A stretch of 64,000 nucleotides of DNA from Cryptomeria japonica (lineage: Eukaryota > Streptophyta > Pinopsida > Cupressales > Cupressaceae): the NCBI RefSeq assembly GCF_030272615.1, contig NC_081412.1, positions 104,522,796-104,586,795 on the forward strand, in the 5' to 3' direction. The notes under the pieces are model-generated. The model did no database searches. It was not told the DNA's origin and was given only the letters and a program-made list of their open reading frames with translations. The position numbers and the translations under genes are program-made. Numbering within the stretch: the stretch's first letter is position 1; every line of letters begins with the position of its first letter. Shown here piece by piece: positions 47,816 to 59,706 of this stretch.

Positions 47816-49561
47816 AATTCAGAGGAACTTCAAGGTACATAGATTCTGAACCGGCAACAAAAATTCTAATAAATGAACCTACACTGAATCCACTAGTACA
47901 AAGTGAAGATCCACTTACACCAGTATCATCTAAAAATTCCACTGTGACTGAGGAACAACAACAAACAAAAACACCCCAGTATATAAGATTAAATCATTCT
48001 GAAGATCAGATAATTGAAAACAAATATAAAGGAGTTATGACAAGAGGAAGATTGACAAATGAAGAGGTATGTCTTATTTCTCAAATTGAACCATCATCAA
48101 TTAATGAGGCATGTGAAGACAAATATTGGACTAAAGCTATGGAAGAAGAATTAGAGCAAATTGAGAAAAATAACACTTGGACATTAGTTCCCCGGCCTAA
48201 AGACAAAAATGTAATTGGAACAAAATGGGTATTTAGAAACAAACTTAATGAAGATTGAAAAATTATCAGAAATAAAGCAAGACTAGTGTGTAAAGGATAT
48301 TCTCAAAAGGAAGGAATTGACTATAATGAGACCTTTGCATCGATAGCTAGAGTTGAGGTAGTTAGATTGTTTTTGGCCTTTTCAACACATAAGAACTACA
48401 AAGTATATCAAATGGATATTAAATGTGCATTTCTAAATGGAGATCTTGAGGAGGAAGTTTACATTGAACAACTTGATGGATTTTCTTTGACAGCTGACAA
48501 AGATATGGTTTGCAGGTTAAAGAAAGCTTTGTATGGACTAAAACAAGCCCCGAGAGCTTGGTATGCTAGATTGGATAAGTATCTTTTTAAAATTGTTTTC
48601 TCTAAAGGTAATGCTAATAGTAACTTATACTACAAAGTGACTGATGATGACATCTTAGCTATAGAAGTTTTTGTTGATGATATAGTATTTGGAGGAGAAG
48701 ATGGATTGTGTAAAGACTTTTTTATCAAAATGTAGCAAGAATTTGAAATGTCTATGATTGGTGAAATAAGATTCTTTTTAGGATTGCAGATCTCACAAAC
48801 TGAAAAAAGTATATTTTTTAGTCAATCAAAATACTTAAAAGAGTTACTTAAGAAATTTGGGATGGAGAACTCTAAACCGGTAAGCACACCTATGACTACA
48901 AATGACAAACTATCTTTAAGAGATGAATCTACACCAGTTAATCCAACAAGGTACAAATCTATGATAGGAGGTTTACTGTATTTAACACAAACAAGACCTA
49001 ATATCATGAATGCAGTATGTATTGTTTCAATATTTTAGAGTAATCCTAGAGAAAATCATGAATCAGCTATAAAAAGGATTTTCTGGTACTTACAAGGCAC
49101 TACAAATATTGGATTATGGTATCCTAGAAATGAAAAATTTGACCTATGTGCATACATAGGTGCAAATTGGGTAGGAGATGTGGATGATAGAAAAAGCACC
49201 ACTAGAGGAGCATTTTTTCTTGGAAACAGAGTTGTACATTTTTATCAACAACAAAATTAGAATATGTTGCAGTAGCAACTAACTGTACATAGGTACTTTG
49301 GCTTAAACAAATGTTGAAAGATTTGAAGGTAAAATGCAAGGAACCTATAACCATATATTGTGATAACACAACAACAATTGATATATCTAAGAATCTGGTA
49401 TTACATTCTAAAACAAAAAATGTTTCTATCAAACTGAATTTTCTAAGGGAAAAAATTGAAGCAAAAGAAATACAACTAGTTTATGTGAATACTAAAGAAC
49501 AACTTGCAGATATTTTCACTAAACCTTTGCCTAAGGAGACTTTTGAGTATCTTAGAGAATA
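47816..49561 (+). pseudogene. rt: Element E reverse transcriptase and RNase H
   Basis: The RT motifs in order are WTLVPRPKDKNVIGTKWVF, RNKARLVCKGYSQKEGIDY, VYQMDIKCAFLNGDLEEEVY, LYGLKQAPRAWYARLD and FVDDIVFGG (usual YVDD). RNase H shows AYIGANWVGD, in which the first catalytic Asp is replaced, GDVDDRKSTTRG, and the C-terminal YCDNTTTIDISKN with QLADIFTKPLPKETFEYL. Stops at 48256, 48733, 49036 and 49290 and a deletion near 49225 break it. Confidence 0.94.
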
Positions 49562-49929
49562 GCTTGGGGTCATACCCCCACCGGTAGACACTTAGAGAGA
49601 TGACGTTTATCATCAACTGACAGAATTAATAGAGATATATTCTTACTCCGGTTTTGATGAGGAAGCTACTTCTCAGGGGGAGTAGTTGGTATAGTGAAAT
49701 TGGTTGGTATTTTGTATGTAACAATTGGTATGTTGTAACTTTGGCATTTGATGTCAAAGGGGGAGAGATAGCTATGGAAAAACACATTATCTTTGTATAG
49801 AAAAATATAAAGAAACTCATGTTACTCTCAGGAGGAGAGATTGTTACTTTAAGAAGACTATTGGTTTTTATACTTGGCATTTTTGTTTTGGCACTTTGAT
49901 GGTTTTTCCATCTTGTGTTGCCATCAATG
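49562..49929 (+). other. Element E 3' untranslated region
   Basis: Non-coding sequence between the end of RNase H and the polypurine tract. It includes two GGGGGAG-type purine runs (about 49676 and 49760) resembling degenerate polypurine tracts. No domain is present. Confidence 0.7.
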
Positions 49930-49942
49930 CCAAAGGGGAGAT
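49930..49942 (+). other. Polypurine tract of element E
   Basis: CCAAAGGGGAGAT directly precedes the 3' LTR. It differs from the tract of B only by one G, and the ten bases before it (GCCATCAATG) are the same. Confidence 0.9.
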
Positions 49943-51000
49943 TGTTGGTATTTTGGTATGGTTTTGTCATTGATGTCAATACCTACTAAAAGCACTTTGG
50001 AGATCCAGCAAACATTCACCGGCAAGCAAGTAACTATTGCACAGTTATTGGTATATGGTACACCGACATGATATAGTGATCACCGACACTTAGAATGGCA
50101 TGGAAGACACTTGATAATGTCAAAGACATCATTTGAACATTTTATCTTGGATAATTGATTAGTGGTATATTCATATTTGCATATTGGCTTTTACCGGCAA
50201 ATAGGTCTAGGGTTATCTAGGGTTACACTGATAGGTTTATCTTTTCCAAATCAGCATGGCATGATATGGAGATGATTAATTAATGTTGGAAATGAATTAA
50301 GCCGACATGTTCAATCAGTTATTGCATCAGATATTATATTATTTGTAAATTTTTTTAATTGTAATATCTTGTAGAGCCGACCTACTAAAATTGGTCTTAG
50401 GTTATGGTATAAATGTAAGGTCTTAATTGTAAGATCAAGTGTGGAATGTGAAGAAGGTATATTGTGAAGGTATATGTGAGATTAAGAAGATCTATACACA
50501 AAGACATCATTCAAAGGTGAAGATAGGTTTTTGTGAAGGCATATTGGCATTACACCGGTACTAAATCCAGCATATAAAGATGCTATTTTGAGCAGTACAT
50601 TCTTATTGGATTTAACCATCCAATTGTAGTCAGTGTGACTCCCATTTGTGTTTAAGCAGTGAGCTCTAGGTGCTTGGCCTTTCTACATGTGTAGACCCCA
50701 TTTATGTACACTTACTATCTACAGTAGTATCATCTGATTGTGGGTAAGGTTTCCCACCATGGTTTTTCCCCTTATAGGGTTTCCACATACAAATATTGGT
50801 GTCATGTGTTGTGGATGATCTTATCTTTTGGTTTCATGCATTAATCTCTACTGGTATTGCATTCATCTATTAAATTTGTCCACCGGTATAACAAATTGTC
50901 TCACCGGTATTAAAGCAGTAATTGATTAAGTTGTTTTTGGTTTAAAGTTCTAGACAATGGATTCACCCCCCCCCCTCTCATTTGTCCCTAGGACCTAACA
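49943..51000 (+). repeat. Element E 3' LTR
   Basis: 1058 bp, matches the 5' LTR with scattered substitutions and ends GACCTAACA before the duplication TGAAC. Confidence 0.96.
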
Positions 51001-51005
51001 TGAAC

Positions 51006-51860
51006 ACCATAGACCAATTAAAAAAGGCTCTCATCGGTGGTCCTATTTATTATGTCATTGTATGCATATTCAGCTTGTGAAAGCACTTGATCCCATGTCT
51101 GACCATACTCTTTCGTAAGCCACCTCAATAAGTTCCCCAAGCTCCTATTTACGACTTCATTTTGCCCATCCATTTGAGGATGGTAGGCTAATCCAAAAGA
51201 TAGGTTGGTGCCAAGCTTTTGCCAAAGTGTCTTCCAAAAATGACTCATGAACTTTGAGTCCCTATCTAAAACAATGCTCATGGGTAAACCATGTATCCTT
51301 ATCACTTCTTTGAAGAACAAATAGGCTATTTGGCATGCATCATGAGTAATCTTGCAAGGCACAAAGTGGGCCATCTTACTAAATATGTCTACAATGACAT
51401 AAATGTTGTCAAATCCCTACTTTTTCCTTGGTAAACCTACTACAAAGTGCATACTAATTCACCCCCAAGGTCTATTTGGTATGGGAAGAGGCTGGTATAA
51501 ACCTACATTTGAAGAAGAACCGTTGGCCTTTTGGCAAACTATGCAAGTCTTCACATACTTTTTCACATATTGATTCATCCTATGCCAATAGTAGTACCTC
51601 TAAACCAACTCTTGAGTCTTATTGACTCCAAAATGACCACTAAGGCTTCCATTATGCTTTTCTTGTATGATATTTTCTCTCATTGAGCCTCTAGGCACAC
51701 AAAGCTGTCCACCTCTAAACAACAATCCATCTTGCAAAGTAAATTCAGAATACTCACTATGGAAGTGATTTTTATACTCCTTACACACCTTGTAGGCATT
51801 TGAGAAATCTTCATCCTCTAGGTACAGGTCTCTAAAATTGTCAACACCTATGCTCCTCAA
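51006..51860 (-). pseudogene. int: Element J integrase, N-terminal and core
   Basis: The minus strand shows the zinc end (HFGVNKTQELV, then CIVCQKANG near 51525) and the core with Asp in VDIFSKMAHFVPC, Asp in IVLDRDSKFMSHFW and Glu in DGQNEVVNRSLGNLLRW. A complete D,D,E set is kept. Frameshifts and stops lie near 51600 and 51410. The frame runs into element E and resumes at 44368. Confidence 0.92.
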
Positions 51861-53100
51861 TTAGATTTCTTGGACTGTCAAAAGTCTCCTGCTTAACGTA
51901 TCAGCAACCCGGTTTAATTGTCCTTTCTTGTGCTTGATTGTGAATGTGTAGACTTTCATTTACTCCACCCATTTCATGTGTTTATGACTGAGTTTGTCTT
52001 GTGATTTTAGAAAGTTGAATGCTTGGTTGTCAATATAGACTACAAATTCCTTAGGAAGGAGATAGTGTCTCCACTTCCTCAAAGCCTACACTAAAGCATA
52101 TAACTCCAAGTAATAAGAGGATTATTTCCTCTTTGCATCAATTAGCTTCTCACTATGGAAAGCTACTAGTCTTTCTTCTTGGCTTAGGACAACACCTACT
52201 ACAACATTGCTTGCATCACATTCCACTATGAAAAGTTTCTCAAAATTGGGCTATACTAACACTGGTTGAGTAGCTATCTTCTCCTTCAAGGTTTCAAAAC
52301 CTCTATTTGCTTGTTCACTCCACTAAAACTTTTCCTTCATTCCACCTCTAATGGTGTCAAACATTGGTGCACATATAGCACTGAATTGCCTAATGAACTT
52401 CCTATAGTACTGAGCTAGTCCATGCAACTTCTCACCTCTGTTGCTGACTTAGGAGTAGGCCAATTTACAATGGCTTCAACCTTGCTAGGATCCATCTTGA
52501 GGTTTCCTTAAGACAACACAAACCCAAGGTAAACCAAATCCTTCTTCACAAATTCACACTTATCCAAGTTCATGGTTATCTTTTCATCATACAATCTTTG
52601 TAGCACATCTTGCAAATGATTAATATGATCTACCCTATCCTTATTGAAAATGAGAATATCATCTAGATACACTACCACAAATTTACCTATGAATTCCTTC
52701 ATCACCTCATTCATGAGTCTCATGAAGGTGCTTGGAGCATTGGATAAGCCAAATGGCATTACAATCCATTCATAAAGACCTTCTGTAGTCTTAAATGCAG
52801 TTTTCCACTCATCACCCTCCTTAATCCTATTTTGGTGGTATCCACTTTTAAGGTCAATCTTGGTAAAGTACTTGGCTTCCCCTAAACAATCCATTAGGTC
52901 TTGTATTCTAGGAATTGGAAACCTATATCTGATGGTGATCCTCTTTATAGCTCTAGAATCAGTACACAATCTTCAAGTACCACCTTTCTTTGGGGCTAAC
53001 ACGGTAGGGACAACACAAGGGCTAATGCTTTTCCTAATTAGGCCTTTGTCTAAGAGCTCTTATTTTTGCTTGGCAATCTCAACCTTTTATTGGGGAGTCA
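51861..53100 (-). pseudogene. rt: Element J reverse transcriptase and RNase H
   Basis: The RT motifs on the minus strand are [61 protein letters not shown] (catalytic YLDD) and LGFVLS. RNase H follows in a shifted frame with [25 protein letters not shown] and HKHMKWVE. Stops, mainly TAG, lie at several conserved Gln/Trp places. Confidence 0.92.
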
Positions 53101-53649
53101 TTTTATAAGCTACCTTGTTAGGTAAGGATGCCCTGGGAATGAATTCTATTTGATGTCTTATGGTTCTTTTATGAGGTAAGATGGTTGGTTGTCCATCACT
53201 AACTATGCCTTTGAACTTCTTTAATAGGTCTTGAACATCTATTGGCAAATCTGGCTACTCTTTCTTGTCTTCCTCTTTAGGCTTCATTACTAATGCAAAC
53301 CCTATACCTTCACCTTCCTCAAGTGTCTTCAAGAACTTTTTTTCACTCACCAAAAGAACATTAGGACCTACTGCCCTCTTTTCACTTTCCTCACAGATAG
53401 ATTGAATTTTGAATGTGACTCCATCTTTCTTGAATGATTATGCATTCTTGGCTCCATCATGAATATCTTGTCTATCAAATTTCATGGTCTTTCCAATAGA
53501 AGATGGCATGCATCCATGGGTAGGACATCACATAGCACCTTGTCCTTATACCTCCCAATGGTAAAATCCACCCATGCTTGCTCATTGACTAGGACATGTT
53601 GGCATTTGTTCAACCAAGTGACTATATATGGGTTGTTGTGAGGTATCCT
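53101..53649 (-). pseudogene. Element J polyprotein between protease and RT
   Basis: Minus-strand sequence linking protease to RT. It shows Lys/Glu-rich stretches and no separate domain. Several stops break it. Confidence 0.5.
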
Positions 53650-53898
53650 TTACAATTTGAGCTTACTCACTACCTCTTCTAACACAATGTTGTTTGTTGA
53701 ACCTGAATCAATTATCACTTTGCAAACCTTGTCCATAATCTTGCATTTGATCCTGAATAATGACCTCCTTTGGCTAGGCTCTTCTCTGACCGGTTCTTTT
53801 ATTAAAGTTCTCCTCATCATCAAGTTGTCACCTACCTCTGATTCTAAGGCAGCGTTTGAAGTCTTGCTACTTGAAGAGTCTTCTTGAAGATAGTTCAC
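53650..53898 (-). pseudogene. pr: Element J aspartic protease
   Basis: CKVIIDSGSTNNIVLEEVV near 53740-53670 carries the catalytic Asp-Ser-Gly motif of Gypsy retropepsins. It is in frame with RRSLFRIKCKIMDK upstream. It cleaves the polyprotein in active relatives. Confidence 0.9.
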
Positions 53899-53934
53899 TC
53901 TTCTTTCACCACCTTGTGATGATGACCCCTTCTG

Positions 53935-55004
53935 TCAACACCTATCTACTGGATGACCAAGTTGGCTACAATAGTAACACTTCATTGTTGCAAAATATGA
54001 GGAACCTCTACCTTGTCCACTAGATCTTCCTCTAAAACCATGGTTTGACCCCCTTCCTCTATTCAATCCTCTTTTACTAGTACCACTCTCTTGTTGCTCA
54101 GTGAGTTTAGACTCACCTTGTGTTCTTTGTTCAGAACTTCTTCCTCCAAAGCCTCCCCTATAACCTCTATTGTCTTTTCCTTTACCTCTGCCCCTATTTC
54201 TACTTGATTCATGCCTTCTTTTCATTTTTTCTTCCACCTTAAGGGCAAGTTGATATGTTTGATGAACTATCTTTGGGCTCATTAGATTGATTTCTTCTTG
54301 GATGTTCCACCGTAGACCATTTAGGTACCTAGCAACTTTGAGACTCTCTTCTTCCACTGCATGAGATATAAGGCTAATTTTATTGAAATCCTCCCTATAA
54401 CTACTAACATGAAGGTATTTTTGTCTTAAGTTTTGTCTCTTCCTATTAATTTTCACTTCAGAGTCATTAGGGAGATAGACTTCTTTGATTTTGACTAACG
54501 TCCCTTTCCAAGAAGAGATGGGTGCTTTGCCCATTTTCTTCCTCTCATATTGCACAAATTTCCACCATGTGAGAGAAAATCCTCTCATCCTTAACTTGGC
54601 CACTTTAACTCTTTGGGCTTCAGTTATGCCTTCACATTCAAAATGGTTCTCCATGCCTTCTATCTATTCTAGGACCACTTCTGCTTCCATCTTGCCAGTG
54701 AACAATGGAAATCCTTCTAGTGATTTATCTCTTAAGGCCTTAAATGGCTTTAGGAAAGGTTCTTGTTCTAGGATAGGATTAGGTTTAGGTACTTTGTCTA
54801 TCTTTGACACTTCTTTACCCTTCCCTTCTGCTCCTTCAACCTTTAGCAATACTTCATTTGCCTTGGTTTCAATCTCACCAAGCTTACCAATTCAAGCAAC
54901 TACTCCTTCAGGAGTTTATTCTCTTCCTCCTGATCATCCACTTTCTTTGCCAACTCTACATTGGTCACCATGTTGTTGTCTCCCATAGATTCCATTGAGG
55001 ACAT
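53935..55004 (-). pseudogene. gag: Element J Gag
   Basis: The start ATG at 55004 begins a coiled coil (ELAKKVDDQEEENKLLKE), followed by a stop. The Gag domain reads VKVAKLRMRGFSLTWWKFVQ, then YREDFNKISLISHAVEEES and VARYLNGLRWNIQEEI. An Arg/Gly-rich region and one zinc knuckle, CYYCSQLGHPVDRC (about 53978-53937), close it. TAGs near 54892 and 54664 break the frame. Confidence 0.92.
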
Positions 55005-55030
55005 CTACTCACCTAGCTCAAATCTTACAA

Positions 55031-55042
55031 GCTCTGATACCA
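55031..55042 (-). other. Primer binding site of element J
   Basis: The minus strand reads TGGTATCAGAGC three bases after the LTR, a perfect match to the complement of the plant initiator-Met tRNA end. Confidence 0.92.
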
Positions 55043-55045
55043 ATT

Positions 55046-56670
55046 TGATGGGGTTGACCTAGCTTGCTCACACTCCACCTAGTTGGTGTTGCTCAATTAC
55101 ACCAACTCTCTAGGTCTAGCTATGATCTAAGACCTCCAAGTCCTTCTCAATCTCTTCTATGGATTTCTTCTTATCAATCTCAAGGTGTTTGCATCAAGTG
55201 TTTAACTAGGAACCCTACCATCTCAAGATGTTTTCTAGTTGCTCATCTTTGCTGTCTTGACCTCAATTTGTCAATTTTACCTCCTACTATTGTGAGTTGT
55301 TGCAAAGGTGTGGAGGTTTCTTCTAACATATTTTGAATACCATTTTGGTCCATTTGAGGTTTTCAACCATTATCTTTCTTACCTATTTCAACATTTTGCC
55401 TAGAAAAGGGCTACAAGGAATGAGCCCCTATTAGGCCTCCAAAATATGGTTTTCTAGGGCTTAGGGGAAAATGGTCCAAAAGACCCTATAGAAAGTTTGG
55501 TTTTTATTTAAACACTCACCTAACCCCAAGTTATTATGGTGGTTTTGGTTTCCCAACTCACCATACAATGCCCTAACCCAAAAATGAGGGTTGTGAAGGG
55601 TTTCTAGGCCTCCTAATCGGCAGTGACTGGTCAAGTTTGGAAAATGAGAATAAAATGGTCTTTTCAAGGCTTCCCCTTCCATAGGAAACTCTGTATGAAC
55701 TTCATTGACCCCTCCAAAATATTATATTGTAGTTTTGCATTCACCTCTGCACTTTACACACCAATTTCACCCTATCTCCTCTAGCCAGGTTGCTCCTGGA
55801 CCCACCTAGAACAAGGTGATAGTCATATCAATCTTCATCTCCAAAAATTTTCCGTACATATATCCACTATAAAAGATTTTTCCTTCCACTTCCCAATAGG
55901 TCATGATGGTAACACGGAGGGAATTCATGGGGCAACCATTTTACACAAAATTGCTATGTACAAGTCGAAACTGGTTGTTTTCAAACTAAGCAATGAAAAA
56001 ACTAACACAACCTAAATACAAAGCTTGAAATGAATTAAATGACACTAAAACACACCAAAGAAACTCAATCCATTATTGGATCAAAGGATTCAATCCATTT
56101 TGTGTCCACAATATGAGCAAAATAAGCCAAAATAGTGTCAAACTGTCCGAAAATGAGTAGTTTCAGATTGTTGATCTTACAAAAACAAAATTCCAACCTT
56201 GGTAACTATGCAAGAGGAGTTTTTTATAGTCTTCTCCATGTATGGAGGCATTCTAGGGCTTTGGGTTATCCCTAACTCCATTGCTAAGCAATTTAGGACA
56301 AAAGTTGTCATGACAACTTTTTGCAACTTTGCACTTTTCGCACTTTTTTCTTTTCTAATCTATGAAACCTATTCTAAGTCATTACTCATGAATTTTCAAG
56401 AATTCCTAAGACTATTTTAACCCTTTGTAATGATTACACCAAGTTTTACCACTTTTCACCATCAAGAAGGTCAATTTCCTACTCAAACCACTACTTATGC
56501 ACAAAATGCAAACCTAAGAAGAACTAACTCAATATAGGCCTACATTTTACTCATCACCCTCACTCTTGGACCCTCCTAGAGTCCTTATTAAGCATCTGAC
56601 TTGGCTAAGGTCAGTACAAGCCAAAATTGAGAAAAGACTAATAGCCTAATTCCTAGATTCTCTTGCACCA
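55046..56670 (-). repeat. Element J 5' LTR
   Basis: 1625 bp, plus-sense start TGATGGGGTTGACC and end TTGCACCA, followed by the duplication TAAAG. It is the full-length version; the 3' LTR lacks about 290 bases of it. Confidence 0.94.
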
Positions 56671-56675
56671 TAAAG

Positions 56676-56853
56676 TAGGGTTTGACTTAGACAAACCCCT
56701 ATTCCTAACAATTTTCCCCTTGTCACTATGTGCAGGAACACATACAGAGCTATGTTTCAAAGGAACAATGGGATTCATAGAGATAAACAGGTTCCCATTT
56801 GGATGTCAAAATGTTAGTAGGACCAATACGACCACCACCATGTTCCTAACAAT
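56676..56853 (+). repeat. Element I 3' LTR, probable right part
   Basis: This sequence adjoins 42387 once J is removed. It ends CCTAACA at about 56853, which would give an LTR of roughly 913 bp. The end is a guess from the CA dinucleotide and the change of sequence type after it. Confidence 0.35.
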
Positions 56854-57571
56854 TTAGGTTGAATTTTGGGGTGTAGATCCTACTCATATTCCTTAGAATA
56901 GATCCAAGTTTGTGGCTCTGTGGGATGACTATAGCTCACTAATTATGCTCAATCTCTTCAATATTCACCCATTTAGCCTAATTTTAGCATTTTAAAAATT
57001 CAACTTAGAAAGAGAGAATAACATCTTAACAATGGTGAACCTAATCATTATTTCAGAGCTTTCATCTTAAGAGGGATTAAACTTAGATCTATTAGGTCCA
57101 TCTTTCTTTTAATGTGATGGTATATTAAAGGAAATTTAGTGGTTTTACTAAATTTTATGGTGAAACCCTAATTTTCACCATCAAAATCTTTATATAGGAT
57201 TCCCTAGGTAAGTTACCAATTAGGGAAACCCCCAGTAGTCAAATATTGTCATGGGGACTGAAATCCATCAGGGAGTTAACGGGAATGCCCCATTTCAAAT
57301 TGGGGCCTGCTTAAGGGGGACCAAGGCATTTTGGGGTGCCCTAATCCAAACCAAGGTGCACCATGCCTTGGTGCTCTGGAATAGATAGGATTATCACAAA
57401 GGGAAATGGAGGAGAAACCTCCAAGATGGGGCCCACTTAATGGTGTTCATGACATCATGGCTGGAAAAGGGGGCCAAAAAATAAAGAAAGAGGTGATGGA
57501 GATATGACATGCTAAAGTAGGAGCACCAACATGAGGTATAAATTGTACCAGTTACAATTTATGACAGTACA
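56854..57571 (-). repeat. Reverse-oriented LTR (K) related to the element I LTR
   Basis: Read on the minus strand from 57571, it starts TGTACTGTCATAAATTGT, contains CCTCATGTTGGTG and CTACTTTAGCAT blocks and a TATATAAAG box (57188-57196). All have counterparts in order in 41653-42387. No polypurine tract precedes it. It is probably a fragment of a second element of the same family; its inner end is uncertain. Confidence 0.5.
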
Positions 57572-57574
57572 CAA

Positions 57575-57696
57575 TTATATGTAAACACACACACACATAC
57601 ATATACATATACATAGATATACATATATATATGTATATACATGTATATTTATGTATATGTATGTATTTGTATGTATATATACATGTATATATACAT

Positions 57697-57743
<47 letters not shown>

Positions 57744-57803
57744 TATATACACATATATACACACACATATATATACATACACACACACACACACATATAT
57801 ATA

Positions 57804-57836
<33 letters not shown>

Positions 57837-57900
57837 TTGTGTATACATATATATGTGCATATGTATGCACATACATACATATATACATAGATACATATCA
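57575..57900. repeat. TA/CA microsatellite with a long palindrome
   Basis: (ATACAT)n, (AC)n, (AT)n and (GT)n runs. At about 57778-57820 an (AC)n-(AT)n-(GT)n order forms a perfect inverted repeat able to extrude a cruciform. Open frames in all directions here are composition artefacts. Confidence 0.95.
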
Positions 57901-59284
57901 CAAATTTTCTTATGACTTTAATAGAATAAGTGGTATGAGGAACTTGTTGCTAGGACTATTTTAAAATAGTAGGTAGATGTTCAAAACTATTTAATCTTTT
58001 TATTTGAAAATAACCTATTTTTATGTCTTTGCTTGTATCTAAATAATTTTAATAAAATAGAGAGGCCTTAAATTTAATATCTTCATAAGCTAGAAAATTA
58101 ATTTATAGGTCTAGTAGAGGGTATGAAAAAACTAAAATTATAGGTAAAGTTAGGATGCTAATAATATATAAAGCCTGCCACATTACAAGTTGTAAAGACA
58201 AACGTTGGGTCATGAAACCATGGAGGGTGATAAAACATGCATGTTACTTGTCCAATAATGAAATATATTATCTTGTGTTGTGGTTCTTAGATTACAAATC
58301 TATTGTAATTGCATAAATACATGTTAACAAGTGGTCGTAGTTAAGACCAATATAATATAAGATTGTATAGTGAAAGTTCCATGTCAATATTATGACTAAT
58401 GGATATACTAGTTATCAATAAAGGAAAGTATTCCAATTGAGCCTAAAGCTTCATCTTAGTCAAACCAATATAAGGTCTCTGAGTTAACTATAGGATGATT
58501 GTAGTAATCAAGTGAAGTATATGTGATTGGAAATTTGATTGCACTTATTTATAAGTGTCATTAATATGAACCTCTGGCCAAAGTGATCTAGTCAGTTCAC
58601 TATGTTCTAGTTGAATATCCCAGTTAGGATGGCCACACATAGTTAGATGTATATATAGTTATATGGTCGATTGTGTTATATAGGACACCACACTAGAACT
58701 AAAATGACATTCCTTAATTCCCTTATCTATACCCTCATGAGGATTAGGGCCACTTCAAGTTGGGGGGTGTGTGGGGGATCATCGATATGTGGTTCGAAGA
58801 AAATAATTTGAGTTATTCTCCCCCTCTTGCAAATGACTCATAGAGGCTTGTGATGCAAATTAGGTTATCCAAACATGATAATTTTTTAGCCTTATCTTAT
58901 GCATTTGTAATCTCACTTTTTTAATTAAGGAATGTATGTACATGAACAAAAATAGTATTGTTTATTTCTTTCATGAAAAATTGTAATTTATTTTAATGTT
59001 TCTTATGCAATTCAAAGACTTATATAGATATGTGTTAAAATGTTTATTCAAGAGTTGAAAAAAAATCAGGTATATTTACTTTCATGTTATTACTTTACCT
59101 TATGATAAATTAAGTTACTTTCTTAAGTACATTAGAGAACATTGTTACAACCTCCCATCCTTTTCCACCTTCTTTTGATCTGAAGCCCTATTTAATTCCA
59201 TTGTCAAGTTGACATTGATACTGAGAAGTGATTTAGATTGAAGCATGAAATTCAATATCTTATTGATTCTAATACTATAGTATT
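57901..59284. other. No gene recognised
   Basis: AT-rich sequence without long frames. A G-rich run GTTGGGGGGTGTGTGGGGGA at about 58760-58779 looks like a polypurine tract, but no LTR start follows that I can match in the window. Confidence 0.5.
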
Positions 59285-59706
59285 GAATTGTATGAATGAT
59301 AAAGGAAGTACATATTTCACACATCCTAATCAAATATTGTAAATCTTTACCAATCCTTCACCTTCCTACTATATAGATATCATTGAGCATAATAATCCAT
59401 GTTTGATAACTGCTAATGATATATGTAGTGTTCATTTATCCAATATGTATAGTGAATATTATCATGGAAGAAATTATATACACACAATAATTTCATCAAT
59501 ATATATATGATAAATCTAATGTTATTATTAAGGTACATGATGTTTTCACTTGTCCTGTTGTAGGTTCAATCACCCTTCCCATCAAAGTTGGTACTATGTT
59601 CTTAGATGTTTCCTTTGCCATTATCCTTACCTTGGACCAATTACATGTGAAGTTGGGACACCATTGGCTTGATTCCATGAAAGCTACAACTTCTACTATT
59701 CATAAG
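59285..59706 (+). pseudogene. Element H: Tat-like protease-region fragment
   Basis: The plus strand reads VHDVFTCPVVGSITLPIKVG from about 59531 and then LDQLHVKLGHHWLDSMKA near 59631. These resemble the later protease block of Tat Gypsy elements (IPVKVGxxxxxVxF, LGxPWL). Upstream frames down to 59285 have one stop near 59338. Element G interrupts it at 59707, so the rest of H lies beyond the window. Confidence 0.55.

Larger units (their letters stand above)
44374..51000 (+). mobile_element. Element E: full-length but decayed Ty1/Copia retrotransposon
   Basis: LTRs of 1059 and 1058 bp lie at 44374-45432 and 49943-51000. TGAAC at 44369-44373 and 51001-51005 is a perfect target-site duplication inside the integrase frame of J. 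A primer site, Gag, protease, integrase, RT and RNase H (Copia order) and a polypurine tract are all present. At least nine stops or frameshifts break the polyprotein. Its terminal signals are shared with B and C, making it the model for their autonomous partner. Confidence 0.96.
42388..56670 (-). mobile_element. Element J: Ty3/Gypsy chromovirus
   Basis: LTRs lie at 55046-56670 (5') and 42388-43723 (3'). TAAAG at 42383-42387 and 56671-56675 is a perfect target-site duplication. Minus-strand order is primer site, Gag with zinc knuckle, protease (DSGS), RT (YLDD), RNase H, integrase and C-terminal chromodomain, the mark of chromoviruses. Copia element E is inserted in the integrase frame. Net length without E is about 7.7 kb. 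Many stops show it is inactive. Confidence 0.94.

Noticed and set aside
57552-57964. Several Tyr/Ile/Thr/Cys-rich frames on both strands
   Set aside because: Translations of the TA/CA microsatellite.
58756-58782. Polypurine tract and LTR start of a further element
   Set aside because: The G-run is suggestive, but no TG...CA repeat partner is in the window.
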